A stretch of 64,000 nt of DNA from Phocaeicola oris (lineage in GTDB: Bacteria > Bacteroidota > Bacteroidia > Bacteroidales > Bacteroidaceae). Of the stretch, positions 42,886-51,375 are shown piece after piece. The stretch is from contig NZ_JAJLQX010000001.1 in NCBI RefSeq assembly GCF_021295095.1, forward strand, positions 62,001 to 126,000, read 5' to 3'. The notes beneath the pieces were generated by a model. It was not told where the DNA came from. It searched no databases and saw only the letters and a program-made list of their open reading frames with translations. A program made the translations under genes and the position numbers. Within the stretch, counting starts at the first letter, position 1. Each line of letters opens with the position of its first letter.

Positions 42886-43914
42886 TTAATCTATTTTTGT
42901 TTCTTTTACTTTCATTATGTATTTAAACATAACATTACTATAAACTTTCTTATATTCCTTTCGAAGTATATTAATATATCTTGGTGTATTTAGAACTTTA
43001 TTACAAACTTGGCATATATGCATTGATTTATATATTTTATAATCTTCAGATGTAAATTGAGAAATGTAATTAAGAATTTCATATGGTCCTTCTGTAGCTA
43101 TCCATATTTTTAAAAAATCTTTAAATTGATTCAAGTAAAGTTCTTTAATTGAATGTGTTTTCAAATTTCCTAAATCTAGGTATTTAGAATATTTAGAAAT
43201 AAGACCACAACAGGCGAGCATTCTATGATCTGGATCAATTGCTATTGTACTAAATAAATTAGAGTAACCACCATAGCATGGCATAACAAATCTACTTATA
43301 CCAGGAATTTCTGTATCTTTATTATTCTTGTTTTTAAATTGCACCCAAATCCCATTCAAGATTCTAAGTTTTCCGATTTTTATATAAGGTATCAACATGC
43401 TATGCTCTTTTAAGAATTTTGAATTGAAATTCCTGTCATCACTAGATTCAACATTTACAACTACATTTATATTTTGCTCTACTGCTGCTATTATCCCGTT
43501 TAAGATATTGTTAATAGGTACAAACTTCTGATGATCATCACCAGTGCTATAATTAATTTCGGACAGACCAACTTTTTTTAGTTGATTAACAATCTGAAAT
43601 GCTTTTTTGTAAGAAGATGCCCAAAATGCATTGGTTACGATTCGTACCTTAAGCCCTAATCTTGAAGCAAAGTTAACTATTTCTTCTAACTCATTCATTA
43701 AAAGGAAAGATTCGCCACCTGATAAAATTAAAAGTTTTACACTATAAAAAGAGCAAATAGTTTCTTTTATATAAAATTTTATTTCTGATATTGTTAGTTT
43801 CTCATTTCTGTTTGGACTGCATTGAAAGCAACAATTTTCACAACTACTAGTACATTTGTACGTTGTTAATATGCACAAAGAAACAGGGGGTATATATAGG
43901 ATTTCATTATTCAT
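42886..43914 (-). CDS. radical SAM enzyme with SPASM-like C-terminus
   Basis: 342 residues from ATG 43914; the frame also opens at an upstream TTG. C21, C25 and C28 form the CX3CX2C [4Fe-4S] motif of radical SAM enzymes, and ILSGGE at 64-68 binds SAM. The C-terminal half has MPCYGG (C213), MLACCGL (C235, C236) followed by LGNLKTHSIKELY, and HICQVC (C301, C304). This resembles a reduced SPASM/twitch domain holding one auxiliary cluster. Such enzymes commonly modify ribosomal peptides. It is strongly AT rich, 16 bases after an unusual lipoprotein gene with which it forms an operon. The substrate is not known. Confidence 0.85.
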   Translation of the reverse strand: MNNEILYIPPVSLCILTTYKCTSSCENCCFQCSPNRNEKLTISEIKFYIKETICSFYSVKLLILSGGESFLLMNELEEIVNFASRLGLKVRIVTNAFWASSYKKAFQIVNQLKKVGLSEINYSTGDDHQKFVPINNILNGIIAAVEQNINVVVNVESSDDRNFNSKFLKEHSMLIPYIKIGKLRILNGIWVQFKNKNNKDTEIPGISRFVMPCYGGYSNLFSTIAIDPDHRMLACCGLISKYSKYLDLGNLKTHSIKELYLNQFKDFLKIWIATEGPYEILNYISQFTSEDYKIYKSMHICQVCNKVLNTPRYINILRKEYKKVYSNVMFKYIMKVKETKID

Positions 43915-43930
43915 AAACAAAGCAATATTA

Positions 43931-44755
43931 TCAATATCTATTAATTATATTTATCTTTATAAAGTTCTTTACTTGCTCTTTTGCTTCTGTTTCCATTGGA
44001 TAATTAAGACTCTCAATTTTTTTATAAATTTTGTCTACTTCATCATCAATAAACTTATTTACTGCAATATATGTTTTAGTAGAGCAAGATTTTAATTTTA
44101 AAATGCGAAGAGTTGAATTACTTCCCACATTTGACATTTCGTTAGTTACATCCATTGATGTACGAATATAAATAATAGTTCCTGCAGCAATAGCTAAGGC
44201 TAAAGCAGCAATGGCAAAAACAATTACAGGTATTGGAGCAATAAAGCCTGTATCAACTTCTTGACTTTTTGCTTTAATACCTATAACATTGTAAAGTTTA
44301 GTAATTTCACCGTTTGAAAGATCAATAAAGTCACTTCTCACAGAAGTTAAGAGTCCTTTGTTCTTTAATAAATTAATGGCCAATGAGTAGTCTTCTGCAT
44401 TTATGGCTGAATTAACATCATTATCACCTAAAGCAAGAATTAATTTAAGTAAACTATCATCTAAATTGATTGGTTCACAGAAACCATATTTTTCAATGTA
44501 TTTTTGAGGATTTGCAATAAATTCCCGTGCAGTTTGGGGATATTCTATTATATCATTGCCAAGTTTACTTAAAAAAAGGAGATAAGATATCTCTTGCTCA
44601 TCAAAAGGTAAATTGATTGCAGAAATACCTATATCCGGCAATTCTGCATTTTCTACAAGTTCTTCATCTATGAAATAACCACTACATGATGGTAATATTA
44701 CGCCAGTCGAGACCAATGCAGCCACTATTTTTGTTAAAACAGGATTCGATTTCAT
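43931..44755 (-). CDS. lipoprotein with Nif11/leader-like segment and internal membrane helix
   Basis: 274 residues. Signal peptide with lipobox ILPSC (C24). Residues 56-135 contain QTAREFIANPQKYIEKYGF and a helical segment after it, recalling the 'FLxxPExxLxxYG' helix of Nif11-like and related leader regions of modified-peptide precursors. Residues 171-197 are a hydrophobic Ala/Ile/Val-rich helix, followed by a polar C-terminus with C224. I do not recognise an established family. Because it adjoins a SPASM-like radical SAM gene, it may be that enzyme's protein substrate or a partner; this is inference. Confidence 0.7.
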   Translation of the reverse strand: MKSNPVLTKIVAALVSTGVILPSCSGYFIDEELVENAELPDIGISAINLPFDEQEISYLLFLSKLGNDIIEYPQTAREFIANPQKYIEKYGFCEPINLDDSLLKLILALGDNDVNSAINAEDYSLAINLLKNKGLLTSVRSDFIDLSNGEITKLYNVIGIKAKSQEVDTGFIAPIPVIVFAIAALALAIAAGTIIYIRTSMDVTNEMSNVGSNSTLRILKLKSCSTKTYIAVNKFIDDEVDKIYKKIESLNYPMETEAKEQVKNFIKINIINRY

Positions 44756-44804
44756 GACACTTGATTTATATAAAACAATACTTACTTCTTTAGATCGGAA
44801 AAGA

Positions 44805-45527
44805 TTATTTTTTTATCTGCTTTTTCATATTATCAAATACTTGTTTTGTCTTCGTACTATCTGCATAGTTTATATAGATATATTTATTATCTTTAGTTGA
44901 AATATAAATGTAAGGACCTCTGTATGATTTTGAATACAACTTAATCTTTTCGTTTTTATTCGTCTCAAAATATCCGAGTCTGGTTTCATTTACGGCTATA
45001 CCATTTGATCTTTTTCTTATAGGAGGGAGTTTTGGGACAAGATAAATTTCTGAAACATCTTTGTTTGGGATATGATCATAAAATCTATAACAAGAGATGT
45101 CTATAAAACCATCTTGCACAGAAAGAGCAGGACTTCGACTTGCTTTATAAAAAACGACTCCGACAATAATAAAACAAGCGAGAATAACCCAAAAATAGAA
45201 CTTGACTTTCTCTTTTTCTGTTAAAACTTTTTCATATTGATATAAATAGCATAGTAGAGGAATAAGAATTGCGCCTAACAAAATCCAAAAGATATATTTC
45301 ATGCTATTTGTTATGCTTAAAACGGTACTTCCTGAAATGGCTACGAATCCTCCTATTATCAAAGAGATAGAAATAAACTTTATCGCATTTTGAACTTCAT
45401 GACTTTCAAATCGGTCTTTGTCTATAGACTTAAATCCATTAAGGGAACTCGGATACTTTGCAACTAATATTCCACACACAATCAATAGTATGCCAAATAC
45501 GACAGATGTAATTAATGTATTTTTCAT
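44805..45527 (-). CDS. DUF3784-like membrane protein with PH-like C-terminal domain
   Basis: 240 residues. Four predicted membrane helices (about 5-24, 46-69, 75-97, 107-130) with a DUF3784-like beginning (GILLIVCGILVAKYPSSLNG). A soluble beta-rich region from about 135 to 240 resembles bacterial pleckstrin-homology-like domains: ISCYRFYDHIPNKDVSEIYL and IKLYSKSYRGPYIYIST. First gene of the AT-rich three-gene cassette, 49 bases before the lipoprotein. Function is unknown; possibly a membrane partner or immunity-like protein. Confidence 0.6.
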   Translation of the reverse strand: MKNTLITSVVFGILLIVCGILVAKYPSSLNGFKSIDKDRFESHEVQNAIKFISISLIIGGFVAISGSTVLSITNSMKYIFWILLGAILIPLLCYLYQYEKVLTEKEKVKFYFWVILACFIIVGVVFYKASRSPALSVQDGFIDISCYRFYDHIPNKDVSEIYLVPKLPPIRKRSNGIAVNETRLGYFETNKNEKIKLYSKSYRGPYIYISTKDNKYIYINYADSTKTKQVFDNMKKQIKK

Positions 45528-45611
45528 AAAAATATTAGGTTAGAATTTCATTATGCGTTAAAGTGAAATAAATAATGTCGAAAAGAAAACTATCTTTTAT
45601 CTTTCGCTAAA

Positions 45612-45677
45612 ATAAAAAAAATATTTATTGACAAGCAAAAAATTAAATTACTTTATGCTTTTTAACATAGGAAGTAT
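45612..45677. repeat. right copy of imperfect direct repeat flanking the AT-rich island
   Basis: TTTATTGACAAG, an A/T-rich middle and AACATAGGAAGTAT, in the same order as at 42731-42799. It lies 85-150 bases upstream of the cassette's first gene, so it may also hold that operon's promoter region, although no TAnnTTTG match was seen. Confidence 0.5.
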
Positions 45678-46040
45678 GGCATGGATGCTTAAAGTCGATA
45701 ACATCATGTAGAGATGAAATCAATAAGTGGCATATTTTGCTCTAAAATCTAACCTTCCATCGGTAAATTTAAGTATGTTATCTATCTTTGTATTCGACAA
45801 AACTGTTATATGTAACATAAAGCAGATTTTAAACCTATAAAGATGATTGAATGACATCATCAGAATAAAAGAAGTGATAATTCTAAACATTAAGAAAGTG
45901 TTGGAGAATAAGGTGGGAGGATTAGAAGAATGGATTTCGAAAATAGACCGATGATATCTTCCGATGTTTTAAGAATGTGATTTATATTTAATATATTGAT
46001 AAAATCGCAAAAGATAAGATTAACGTATTCAATAAATTAG
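45678..46040. other. intergenic stretch without a recognisable gene
   Basis: About 360 bases with no convincing gene on either strand. A short open stretch ending near 45950 would encode KKVLENKVGGLEEWISKIDR, which reads like the end of a real protein and may be a remnant, but it has no clear start. Probably the edge of the AT-rich island. Confidence 0.4.
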
Positions 46041-46048
46041 TATCTTTG
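46041..46048 (+). promoter_or_regulatory. -7 promoter element for the monooxygenase-like lipoprotein
   Basis: TATCTTTG (TAnnTTTG), 50 bases before the ATG at 46098. Confidence 0.6.
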
Positions 46049-46097
46049 CAAACGAAATCTTGAGAGAACATTATTTATTCTTAAATATTTAAGCAAA

Positions 46098-46487
46098 ATG
46101 AAAAAGTTATTTTTAGGTATTGCATTGATGTTGGTTGCTTGTGTTTCGTGCACCAACAAGACACAGGAAAATGCTGTTGCAAATGTTCCTGCTGTCGATA
46201 GTATTATTCGTGTAAACTGTACATTGGTTGTTCCTGCTGATGTTCGTGATTCTGTAGTTACTTTTGGTAAAGAATTGGTTGATAGTTCCAGAATGGACGC
46301 CGGCAATATTGACTATGCTTTATACATTGATGCTGCTGATTCAAGTAAGATGATGATTATTGAGACATGGAGCGATCAACCTTCATTGGACAAACACATG
46401 GCTCAGCCACATTTCACTCGTATCGTTCCTCAGTTGCAGAGCTTAACTCAGATGGGGATCAAGGTTTTCAAAGGTCCGAAAGACTAA
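46098..46487 (+). CDS. ABM-domain (quinol monooxygenase-like) lipoprotein
   Basis: 129 residues. Signal peptide MKKLFLGIALMLVACVSC with a lipobox CVSC. The rest (about 38-125) matches the small antibiotic-biosynthesis-monooxygenase/YgiN fold: IRVNCTLVVPADVRDSVVTF, NIDYALYIDA, MMIIETWSDQPSLDKHMAQPHFTRI. YgiN-like proteins oxidise quinols; an exported version is unusual, and the activity here is unproven. Monocistronic with its own promoter and terminator. Confidence 0.8.
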   Translation: MKKLFLGIALMLVACVSCTNKTQENAVANVPAVDSIIRVNCTLVVPADVRDSVVTFGKELVDSSRMDAGNIDYALYIDAADSSKMMIIETWSDQPSLDKHMAQPHFTRIVPQLQSLTQMGIKVFKGPKD

Positions 46488-46520
46488 TAGAATTCAGTAT
46501 TCGCTAAATAAAGGGGAAAA

Positions 46521-46558
46521 GGAAGGTGCTATAAAAAGATAGCATCTTCTTTTTTTTT
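46521..46558 (+). terminator. terminator of the ABM lipoprotein gene
   Basis: GGAAGGTGCTAT pairs with ATAGCATCTTCT (two G-T pairs) around AAAAAG, followed by eight T. Confidence 0.85.
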
Positions 46559-46565
46559 AGGAAAT

Positions 46566-47378
46566 CTAAGTTAAATTGAACAGTTGTTCTACTATTTTGG
46601 CAACTCCTTCATTATCGTTGCTGGGAGCAATTATATCCGCTTCACGCTTTACTACTTCTATAGCGTTCTCCATGACTACCCCCAGCCCGGCATAGCGAAT
46701 CATGGAAATATCATTATATCCGTCTCCTATAGCGATAAGTTCTTCACGTTGTAACTTCAAATGTTGAAGCAATACACAGAGTGAGCGAGCCTTATCAATA
46801 TCTTTTGCTACAATTTCAAGAAAATATGGTTCTGAACGAAAGATGCCCAATTCACCTTGCAATTTCTCCTGAAGCTCTTTTTCTGCCACTTCCAATTTCT
46901 CGGATTCTCCCACGATAAGACATTTAATGATGGAAAAGTTAACAGCTTCTAAGAAGTCGGGAACACAAGTGATGGTGAGGTTATTAATTGCAGCCTGTCG
47001 CTGTATATATTTGTCGTTTGGGGTTTCTGTAATGGCATATTGCCCATTGAATGTCTCGATAGCGAGGTGATGCTTTCTTGTGCTTTCGTACAAATAAGGT
47101 AAATAGGATTTATTTACCTCTTTCTGCCAGATAATATCCCCTGTCTGCCAGTTGGTAATCTCTCCACCATTAAAAGAAAGTACATAACCTCCGAATTCAT
47201 TCAGACGAAGCAGATTGGCAATAGGTGCTATACCATGAGTAGGACGTCCGGAAGCGATCACGATTTTCGTTCCACAACGTTGCGCGTGGAGCAAAACGGA
47301 AAGCGTACGGGGAGAGATTTGTTTATTACTGTCGGTAAGTGTACCGTCCAAATCGATGGCAAGCAGCTTATACTTCAT
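46566..47378 (-). CDS. Cof-type HAD-IIB phosphatase
   Basis: A 270-residue cytosolic HAD hydrolase. Motif I DLDGTLTDSN (9-18, nucleophile D9), motif II IASGRP, Lys motif near residue 190, and motif IV IGDGYNDISMI with a GLGVVMENA tail, plus the C2 cap of the Cof family. Acts on sugar phosphates or cofactors such as pyridoxal phosphate or FMN; the exact substrate cannot be told. Divergent from mgtC. Confidence 0.9.
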   Translation of the reverse strand: MKYKLLAIDLDGTLTDSNKQISPRTLSVLLHAQRCGTKIVIASGRPTHGIAPIANLLRLNEFGGYVLSFNGGEITNWQTGDIIWQKEVNKSYLPYLYESTRKHHLAIETFNGQYAITETPNDKYIQRQAAINNLTITCVPDFLEAVNFSIIKCLIVGESEKLEVAEKELQEKLQGELGIFRSEPYFLEIVAKDIDKARSLCVLLQHLKLQREELIAIGDGYNDISMIRYAGLGVVMENAIEVVKREADIIAPSNDNEGVAKIVEQLFNLT

Positions 47379-47435
47379 AATGGGCTTTTTACATTATTTG
47401 ATTGCGAAGATAGGAATAAAATCGTGTTTTTTTGA

Positions 47436-47443
47436 TATATTTG
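47436..47443 (+). promoter_or_regulatory. -7 promoter element for the MgtC-family gene
   Basis: TATATTTG (TAnnTTTG), 20 bases before the ATG at 47463. A near-match TATCTTCG on the minus strand at 47405-47412 may serve the HAD gene. Confidence 0.55.
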
Positions 47444-47462
47444 CAAAAATAGATATATAGTT

Positions 47463-48131
47463 ATGACAGGAGAGTTTATATTACGTCTTTTTGTTGCTGC
47501 AATATTGGGCAGTGTCGTTGGACTTGACCGTGAATACAGGGCGAAAGAAGCGGGATATCGTACGCATTTTCTTGTTTCTTTGGGTAGTGCTTTGATGATG
47601 ATTATATCACAATATGGTTTTATAGATGTGGTATCCGGACATCTCGATCAGATTCGTTATGACCCGGGGCGTGTAGCTGCTCAAGTAGTAACAGGTATTG
47701 GATTTATTGGCGCAGGAACTATTATTTTGCAACGTCATATAGTTCGTGGTTTAACTACAGCTGCCGGTATCTGGGCTACATCGGGAATAGGTTTGGCTAT
47801 CGGGGCCGGCATGTACTGGCTTGGTTTAGCTGCTACAGTATTAACTTTGATAGGTTTGGAGGTGATGGGGTTCTTTTTTAAAAGCGTCAGCATGAAAAGC
47901 TCACTGGTAGAGTTTTCGACTACTAAGAAAGAGACACTAAGCGCATTGACCAAACTTTTTAATTCGAAAGACTACGTAGTAGTTTCATATCAGGTAGAAG
48001 AAAAGAATACCATCGATGGAATTCTCTATATAGTCAGCCTGATTATCAAATCGAAACGGAACAACAAGGACGGGCATATAATGGAACTCTTGCAGAACTT
48101 TGAAGACGTGATGGTGACACGAATAGAATAG
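47463..48131 (+). CDS. MgtC/SapB family membrane protein
   Basis: 222 residues. N-terminal MgtC domain of four or five helices with GLDREYRAKEAGYRTHFLVSLGSALMM, PGRVAAQVVTGIGFIGAGTI and LTTAAGIWATSGIGLAIGAG, which are the family hallmarks. A soluble C-terminal domain of about 80 residues resembles an ACT-type fold. MgtC proteins matter in low magnesium and inhibit ATP synthase in Salmonella; the role in Bacteroides is not established. Followed by map. Confidence 0.88.
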   Translation: MTGEFILRLFVAAILGSVVGLDREYRAKEAGYRTHFLVSLGSALMMIISQYGFIDVVSGHLDQIRYDPGRVAAQVVTGIGFIGAGTIILQRHIVRGLTTAAGIWATSGIGLAIGAGMYWLGLAATVLTLIGLEVMGFFFKSVSMKSSLVEFSTTKKETLSALTKLFNSKDYVVVSYQVEEKNTIDGILYIVSLIIKSKRNNKDGHIMELLQNFEDVMVTRIE

Positions 48132-48171
48132 AAAAATAGAAGGAGCAAGTATAAGGAGTCAGTTTTCTTAT

Positions 48172-48179
48172 TAACTTTG
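48172..48179 (+). promoter_or_regulatory. -7 promoter element for map
   Basis: TAACTTTG (TAnnTTTG), 21 bases before ATG 48201. It overlaps the TTG that opens a longer frame, supporting the later start. Confidence 0.6.
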
Positions 48180-48200
48180 CGCCCGAAAAAAGAATTGAAA

Positions 48201-49055
48201 ATGAGAAGAATAAAACACAATTGGGTTGTCCCCAAAGGTGAAGAGTACACAGAACTTGACCGTAAGGTACTCTCTTTCCAAGATCAGGGCTATCTCTGCC
48301 CGACTAAGAGTTTAATACTTACTCCGGAACAAATTGAAGGTGTCCGCAAGAGCGGTATTATCAATACGGGGATTCTCGACTTGGTTGGTCGGGAGATTCA
48401 TGCCGGAATGACAACAGAAGAGATTGACAAGTTAGTATACGACTACACCATTCAGCATGGAGCTACTCCGGCTACACTGGGATATGAAGGTTTCCCAAAG
48501 AGCTGTTGTACATCTATCAATGAAGTTGTATGTCATGGTATTCCAAACGATCTGGAAGAGTTACATGAAGGAGATATTATTAATGTGGACTGTACTACTA
48601 TTTTAAATGGATACTATGCCGATGCATCGAGAATGTATGTAATAGGTAAGACCACTCCAAAGAAGCAGAAGTTGGTAGATGTAACAAAGGAATGCTTGGA
48701 GATTGGAATGGAAGCTGCAAAGCCGTTTGGCTTCGTAGGCGATATAGGTTATGCCATAGAAAAACATGCTCATAAGAACGGCTTTTCGGTGGTACGCGAT
48801 TTATGTGGGCATGGTGTAGGATTGAAGTTTCATGAGGAACCGGATGTGTTACACTACGGAAAAAGAAAGACAGGTATGTTATTGGTTCCGGGTATGGTGT
48901 TTACCATAGAACCGATGATCAATATGGGTACTTGGGAGGTATTCATTGACTCAGAAGACGGATGGACAGTTGTAACTGAGGATGAGCTTCCATCCGCGCA
49001 GTGGGAACATACATTTGTGATGACTGACCATGGATTGGAGATTCTAACACATTAA
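48201..49055 (+). CDS. map: methionine aminopeptidase, type I
   Basis: A 284-residue metalloprotease removing N-terminal methionine. Metal ligands: Asp in NVDCTTILNGYYADASRM, His in CGHGVGLKFHEEPD, Glu in TIEPMIN, and Glu in WEHTFVMTDHGLEILT. It has an N-terminal extension of about 35-40 residues relative to E. coli MAP, common in Bacteroidetes. Start ATG 48201 is chosen over the in-frame TTG at 48177 because the promoter covers the latter. tsaD follows after 11 bases. Confidence 0.95.
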   Translation: MRRIKHNWVVPKGEEYTELDRKVLSFQDQGYLCPTKSLILTPEQIEGVRKSGIINTGILDLVGREIHAGMTTEEIDKLVYDYTIQHGATPATLGYEGFPKSCCTSINEVVCHGIPNDLEELHEGDIINVDCTTILNGYYADASRMYVIGKTTPKKQKLVDVTKECLEIGMEAAKPFGFVGDIGYAIEKHAHKNGFSVVRDLCGHGVGLKFHEEPDVLHYGKRKTGMLLVPGMVFTIEPMINMGTWEVFIDSEDGWTVVTEDELPSAQWEHTFVMTDHGLEILTH

Positions 49056-49066
49056 TAACGTGCAAT

Positions 49067-50089
49067 ATGGATACATATATATTAGGTATAGAGTCGTCGT
49101 GCGATGATACGTCGGCTGCTGTAATAAAGAATGGTATTTTGCTTTCAAATGTAACAGCCGGTCAAGCAGTTCACATGGCCTATGGGGGAGTGGTTCCTGA
49201 ATTAGCTTCCAGAGCACACCAGCAAAACATAGTCCCTGTAGTATCAGAAGCATTACGTCAGGCTGGGGTAAATAAAGAACAATTGAATGCCGTAGCTTTT
49301 ACTCGCGGTCCCGGATTAATGGGTTCTTTGTTGGTAGGAGTTTCCTTTGCCAAAGGATTTGCTCGTTCATTGGATATTCCGTTGATTGATGTGAATCATT
49401 TACAAGCCCATGTTATAGCTAATTTTGTTAAAGAACCGGGAGAGGAAAGTGATCAGCCGAGATTCCCATTCCTCTGCCTGTTGGTGTCAGGAGGTAATTC
49501 TCAGATCATAAAAGTGAATGCCTACAACGATATGGAAGTATTGGGACAGACAATAGATGATGCTGCAGGTGAAGCAATTGATAAATGTTCGAAAGTGATG
49601 GGACTTGGATATCCGGGAGGGCCGATCATTGATAAGCTGGCTCGTCAAGGTAATCCAAAGACATTCACATTTGCAAAGCCACATATTGAAGGATATAACT
49701 TCAGTTTTAGCGGTCTGAAGACGTCATTTCTTTATTCATTAAGAGATTGGATAAAAGATGATCCCGACTTTGTAGAGCATCATAAAACAGATTTGGCAGC
49801 TTCATTAGAGCATACCATCGTAGAGATTCTGATGGATAAGCTTAGGAAAGTGGTGAAGGATACCCATATAAAGGAAGTGGCTCTGGCCGGTGGAGTATCA
49901 GCTAACAATGGACTGCGTAATTCCTTTCATGAGCATGCTGAAAAATACGGATGGAAGGTCTATATTCCGAAGTTCAGATTCACAACTGATAATGCTGCGA
50001 TGATTGCTACTACCGGATATTTCAAGTATCAGGATAAGGATTTTTGTAGCATTGATCTTCCGGCATATTCACGTGTAACAATTATATAA
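49067..50089 (+). CDS. tsaD: tRNA N6-adenosine threonylcarbamoyltransferase
   Basis: A 340-residue enzyme transferring threonylcarbamoyl to A37 of ANN-decoding tRNAs, with TsaB and TsaE (not in this window). Motifs: GIESSCDDTSAAVI at the N-terminus, GGVVPELASRAHQQNI, VNHLQAHV (metal-binding His pair), LVSGGNSQI, and AGGVSANNGLR. Co-transcribed with map and probably cinA, whose start is 11 bases away. Confidence 0.96.
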   Translation: MDTYILGIESSCDDTSAAVIKNGILLSNVTAGQAVHMAYGGVVPELASRAHQQNIVPVVSEALRQAGVNKEQLNAVAFTRGPGLMGSLLVGVSFAKGFARSLDIPLIDVNHLQAHVIANFVKEPGEESDQPRFPFLCLLVSGGNSQIIKVNAYNDMEVLGQTIDDAAGEAIDKCSKVMGLGYPGGPIIDKLARQGNPKTFTFAKPHIEGYNFSFSGLKTSFLYSLRDWIKDDPDFVEHHKTDLAASLEHTIVEILMDKLRKVVKDTHIKEVALAGGVSANNGLRNSFHEHAEKYGWKVYIPKFRFTTDNAAMIATTGYFKYQDKDFCSIDLPAYSRVTII

Positions 50090-50100
50090 ATTAAAGATAT

Positions 50101-50586
50101 ATGACATTAAATAGTAAGATTTTAGCTATTGATATAAATAATAAATTCTGGACAGAAGAGCAGACACTGGCTACCGCGGAGAGTTGTACAGGAGGTCTGA
50201 TAGCATCAGCTATAACGTCGTACCCGGGTAGCTCAAAATTCTTCAAAGGTGGGGTAGTAGCCTATTCTATTGAAGCTAAAGAGAATATTTTGGGCGTGAG
50301 TAAAGAGACGATTGAGACAAAAGGGATAGTAAGTAAAGAAACAGCAGTCGCTATGGCAAAAGGAGCGATGAAAGCGTTTAATACCACTTGTGGCATAGCT
50401 ACGACAGGTGTAGCCGGGCCAACGGGAGGTACACAGGAAATTCCGGTAGGAACCATTTGGATAGCAGCAGTGTGTGGTGAAAAGGTTCTGACTGAGAAAG
50501 TGGAAAGTGATTGTGGACGCGAGCCAAACGTTCAGTTAGCAACGGAGAAAGCATTGCAATTAGCACTAAATTTGTTTATTAGGTAA
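50101..50586 (+). CDS. CinA C-terminal family protein (nicotinamide-nucleotide amidase)
   Basis: 161 residues, a stand-alone CinA C-terminal/PncC domain. The motif TLATAESCTGGLIASAITSYPGSS is followed by FKGGVVAYS, NILGVS and TGVAGPTGG. Members deamidate NMN to NaMN in NAD salvage. The N-terminal MoaB-like domain of full CinA is absent. Ends the map-tsaD transcript at a terminator. Confidence 0.9.
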   Translation: MTLNSKILAIDINNKFWTEEQTLATAESCTGGLIASAITSYPGSSKFFKGGVVAYSIEAKENILGVSKETIETKGIVSKETAVAMAKGAMKAFNTTCGIATTGVAGPTGGTQEIPVGTIWIAAVCGEKVLTEKVESDCGREPNVQLATEKALQLALNLFIR

Positions 50587-50624
50587 GGAAAATAAGTTGA
50601 AAAATAGAATTATTTTCCTTTTTT
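50585..50624 (+). terminator. terminator after the cinA-type gene
   Basis: AAGGAAAATAA (50585-50595) and TTATTTTCCTT (50610-50620) form an 11-bp stem followed by T residues. Confidence 0.8.
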
Positions 50625-50705
50625 CTTGTTTTATATAAAGAAAAGTGTTTATTTTGCACTCCGTTTGTAGGAATTACTATTTGAAACAATAAAAATTAGA
50701 TAGAA

Positions 50706-50966
50706 ATGTCGAAGATTTGTCAAATTACAGGAAAGAAAGCCTTGAGAGGCAACAATGTTTCGCATTCAAAGAGAAGAACAAAACGTACATTTGATGTGAA
50801 CTTGTTTACGAAGAAATTCTACTATGTAGAGCAAGGATGCTGGATTAGCTTGAATATCTGCGCTAACGGCTTACGTGTTATAAATAAGAAAGGTCTGGAT
50901 GCAGCATTGAACGATGCAGTAGCAAAAGGATATTGTGATTGGAAAGATATCAAAATTATTGGTTAA
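50706..50966 (+). CDS. rpmB: 50S ribosomal protein L28
   Basis: 86 residues with the L28 start [20 protein letters not shown] and the basic core [19 protein letters not shown]. First of three small ribosomal-type genes (rpmB, rpmG, DUF4295) in one unit. Confidence 0.96.
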   Translation: MSKICQITGKKALRGNNVSHSKRRTKRTFDVNLFTKKFYYVEQGCWISLNICANGLRVINKKGLDAALNDAVAKGYCDWKDIKIIG

Positions 50967-50982
50967 TAAGGAGAATTAGACT

Positions 50983-51171
50983 ATGGCTAAGAAAGCAAAA
51001 GGTAATAGAGTTCAGGTCATTCTTGAATGTACAGAAATGAAGGATAGTGGTATGCCGGGGACTTCTCGTTATATCACAACAAAGAATAAAAAGAATACTC
51101 CGGAGAGATTGGAATTGAAGAAATACAATCCTATCTTGAAGCGTGTAACAGTTCATAAAGAAATAAAATAA
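50983..51171 (+). CDS. rpmG: 50S ribosomal protein L33
   Basis: 62 residues, [19 protein letters not shown] then [24 protein letters not shown]. The zinc-ligand cysteine pairs of the C+ form are missing (only one Cys), so it is the zinc-free type. AAGGAG lies 9 bases upstream of its ATG. Confidence 0.95.
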   Translation: MAKKAKGNRVQVILECTEMKDSGMPGTSRYITTKNKKNTPERLELKKYNPILKRVTVHKEIK

Positions 51172-51179
51172 TTTAGGAT

Positions 51180-51338
51180 ATGGCAAAGAAAGCAGTTGCA
51201 ACCTTGCACGAAGGTTCTAAAGAAGGACGTGCTTATACTAAAGTAATTAGAATGCTTAAGTCTCCAAAGACTGGTGCTTATTACTTTGACGAGCAGATGG
51301 TTTTGAATGAAAAGGTAGACGATTTCTTCAAAAAATAA
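51180..51338 (+). CDS. DUF4295 family small protein
   Basis: A 52-residue basic protein beginning MAKKAVATLHEGSKEGR and continuing AYTKVIRMLKSPKTGAYYFDE. This is the DUF4295 protein that regularly follows rpmG in Bacteroidetes, probably a lineage-specific ribosomal protein. It starts 9 bases after rpmG stop. Confidence 0.9.
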   Translation: MAKKAVATLHEGSKEGRAYTKVIRMLKSPKTGAYYFDEQMVLNEKVDDFFKK

Positions 51339-51375
51339 TTTATAGTCAGCAGTTAATTTGACTAAATATAAAAAA

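Noticed and set aside
45840-45950. Short coding stretch ending KVLENKVGGLEEWISKIDR
   Set aside because: No credible start codon or ribosome-binding site and no family recognised; at most a gene remnant.
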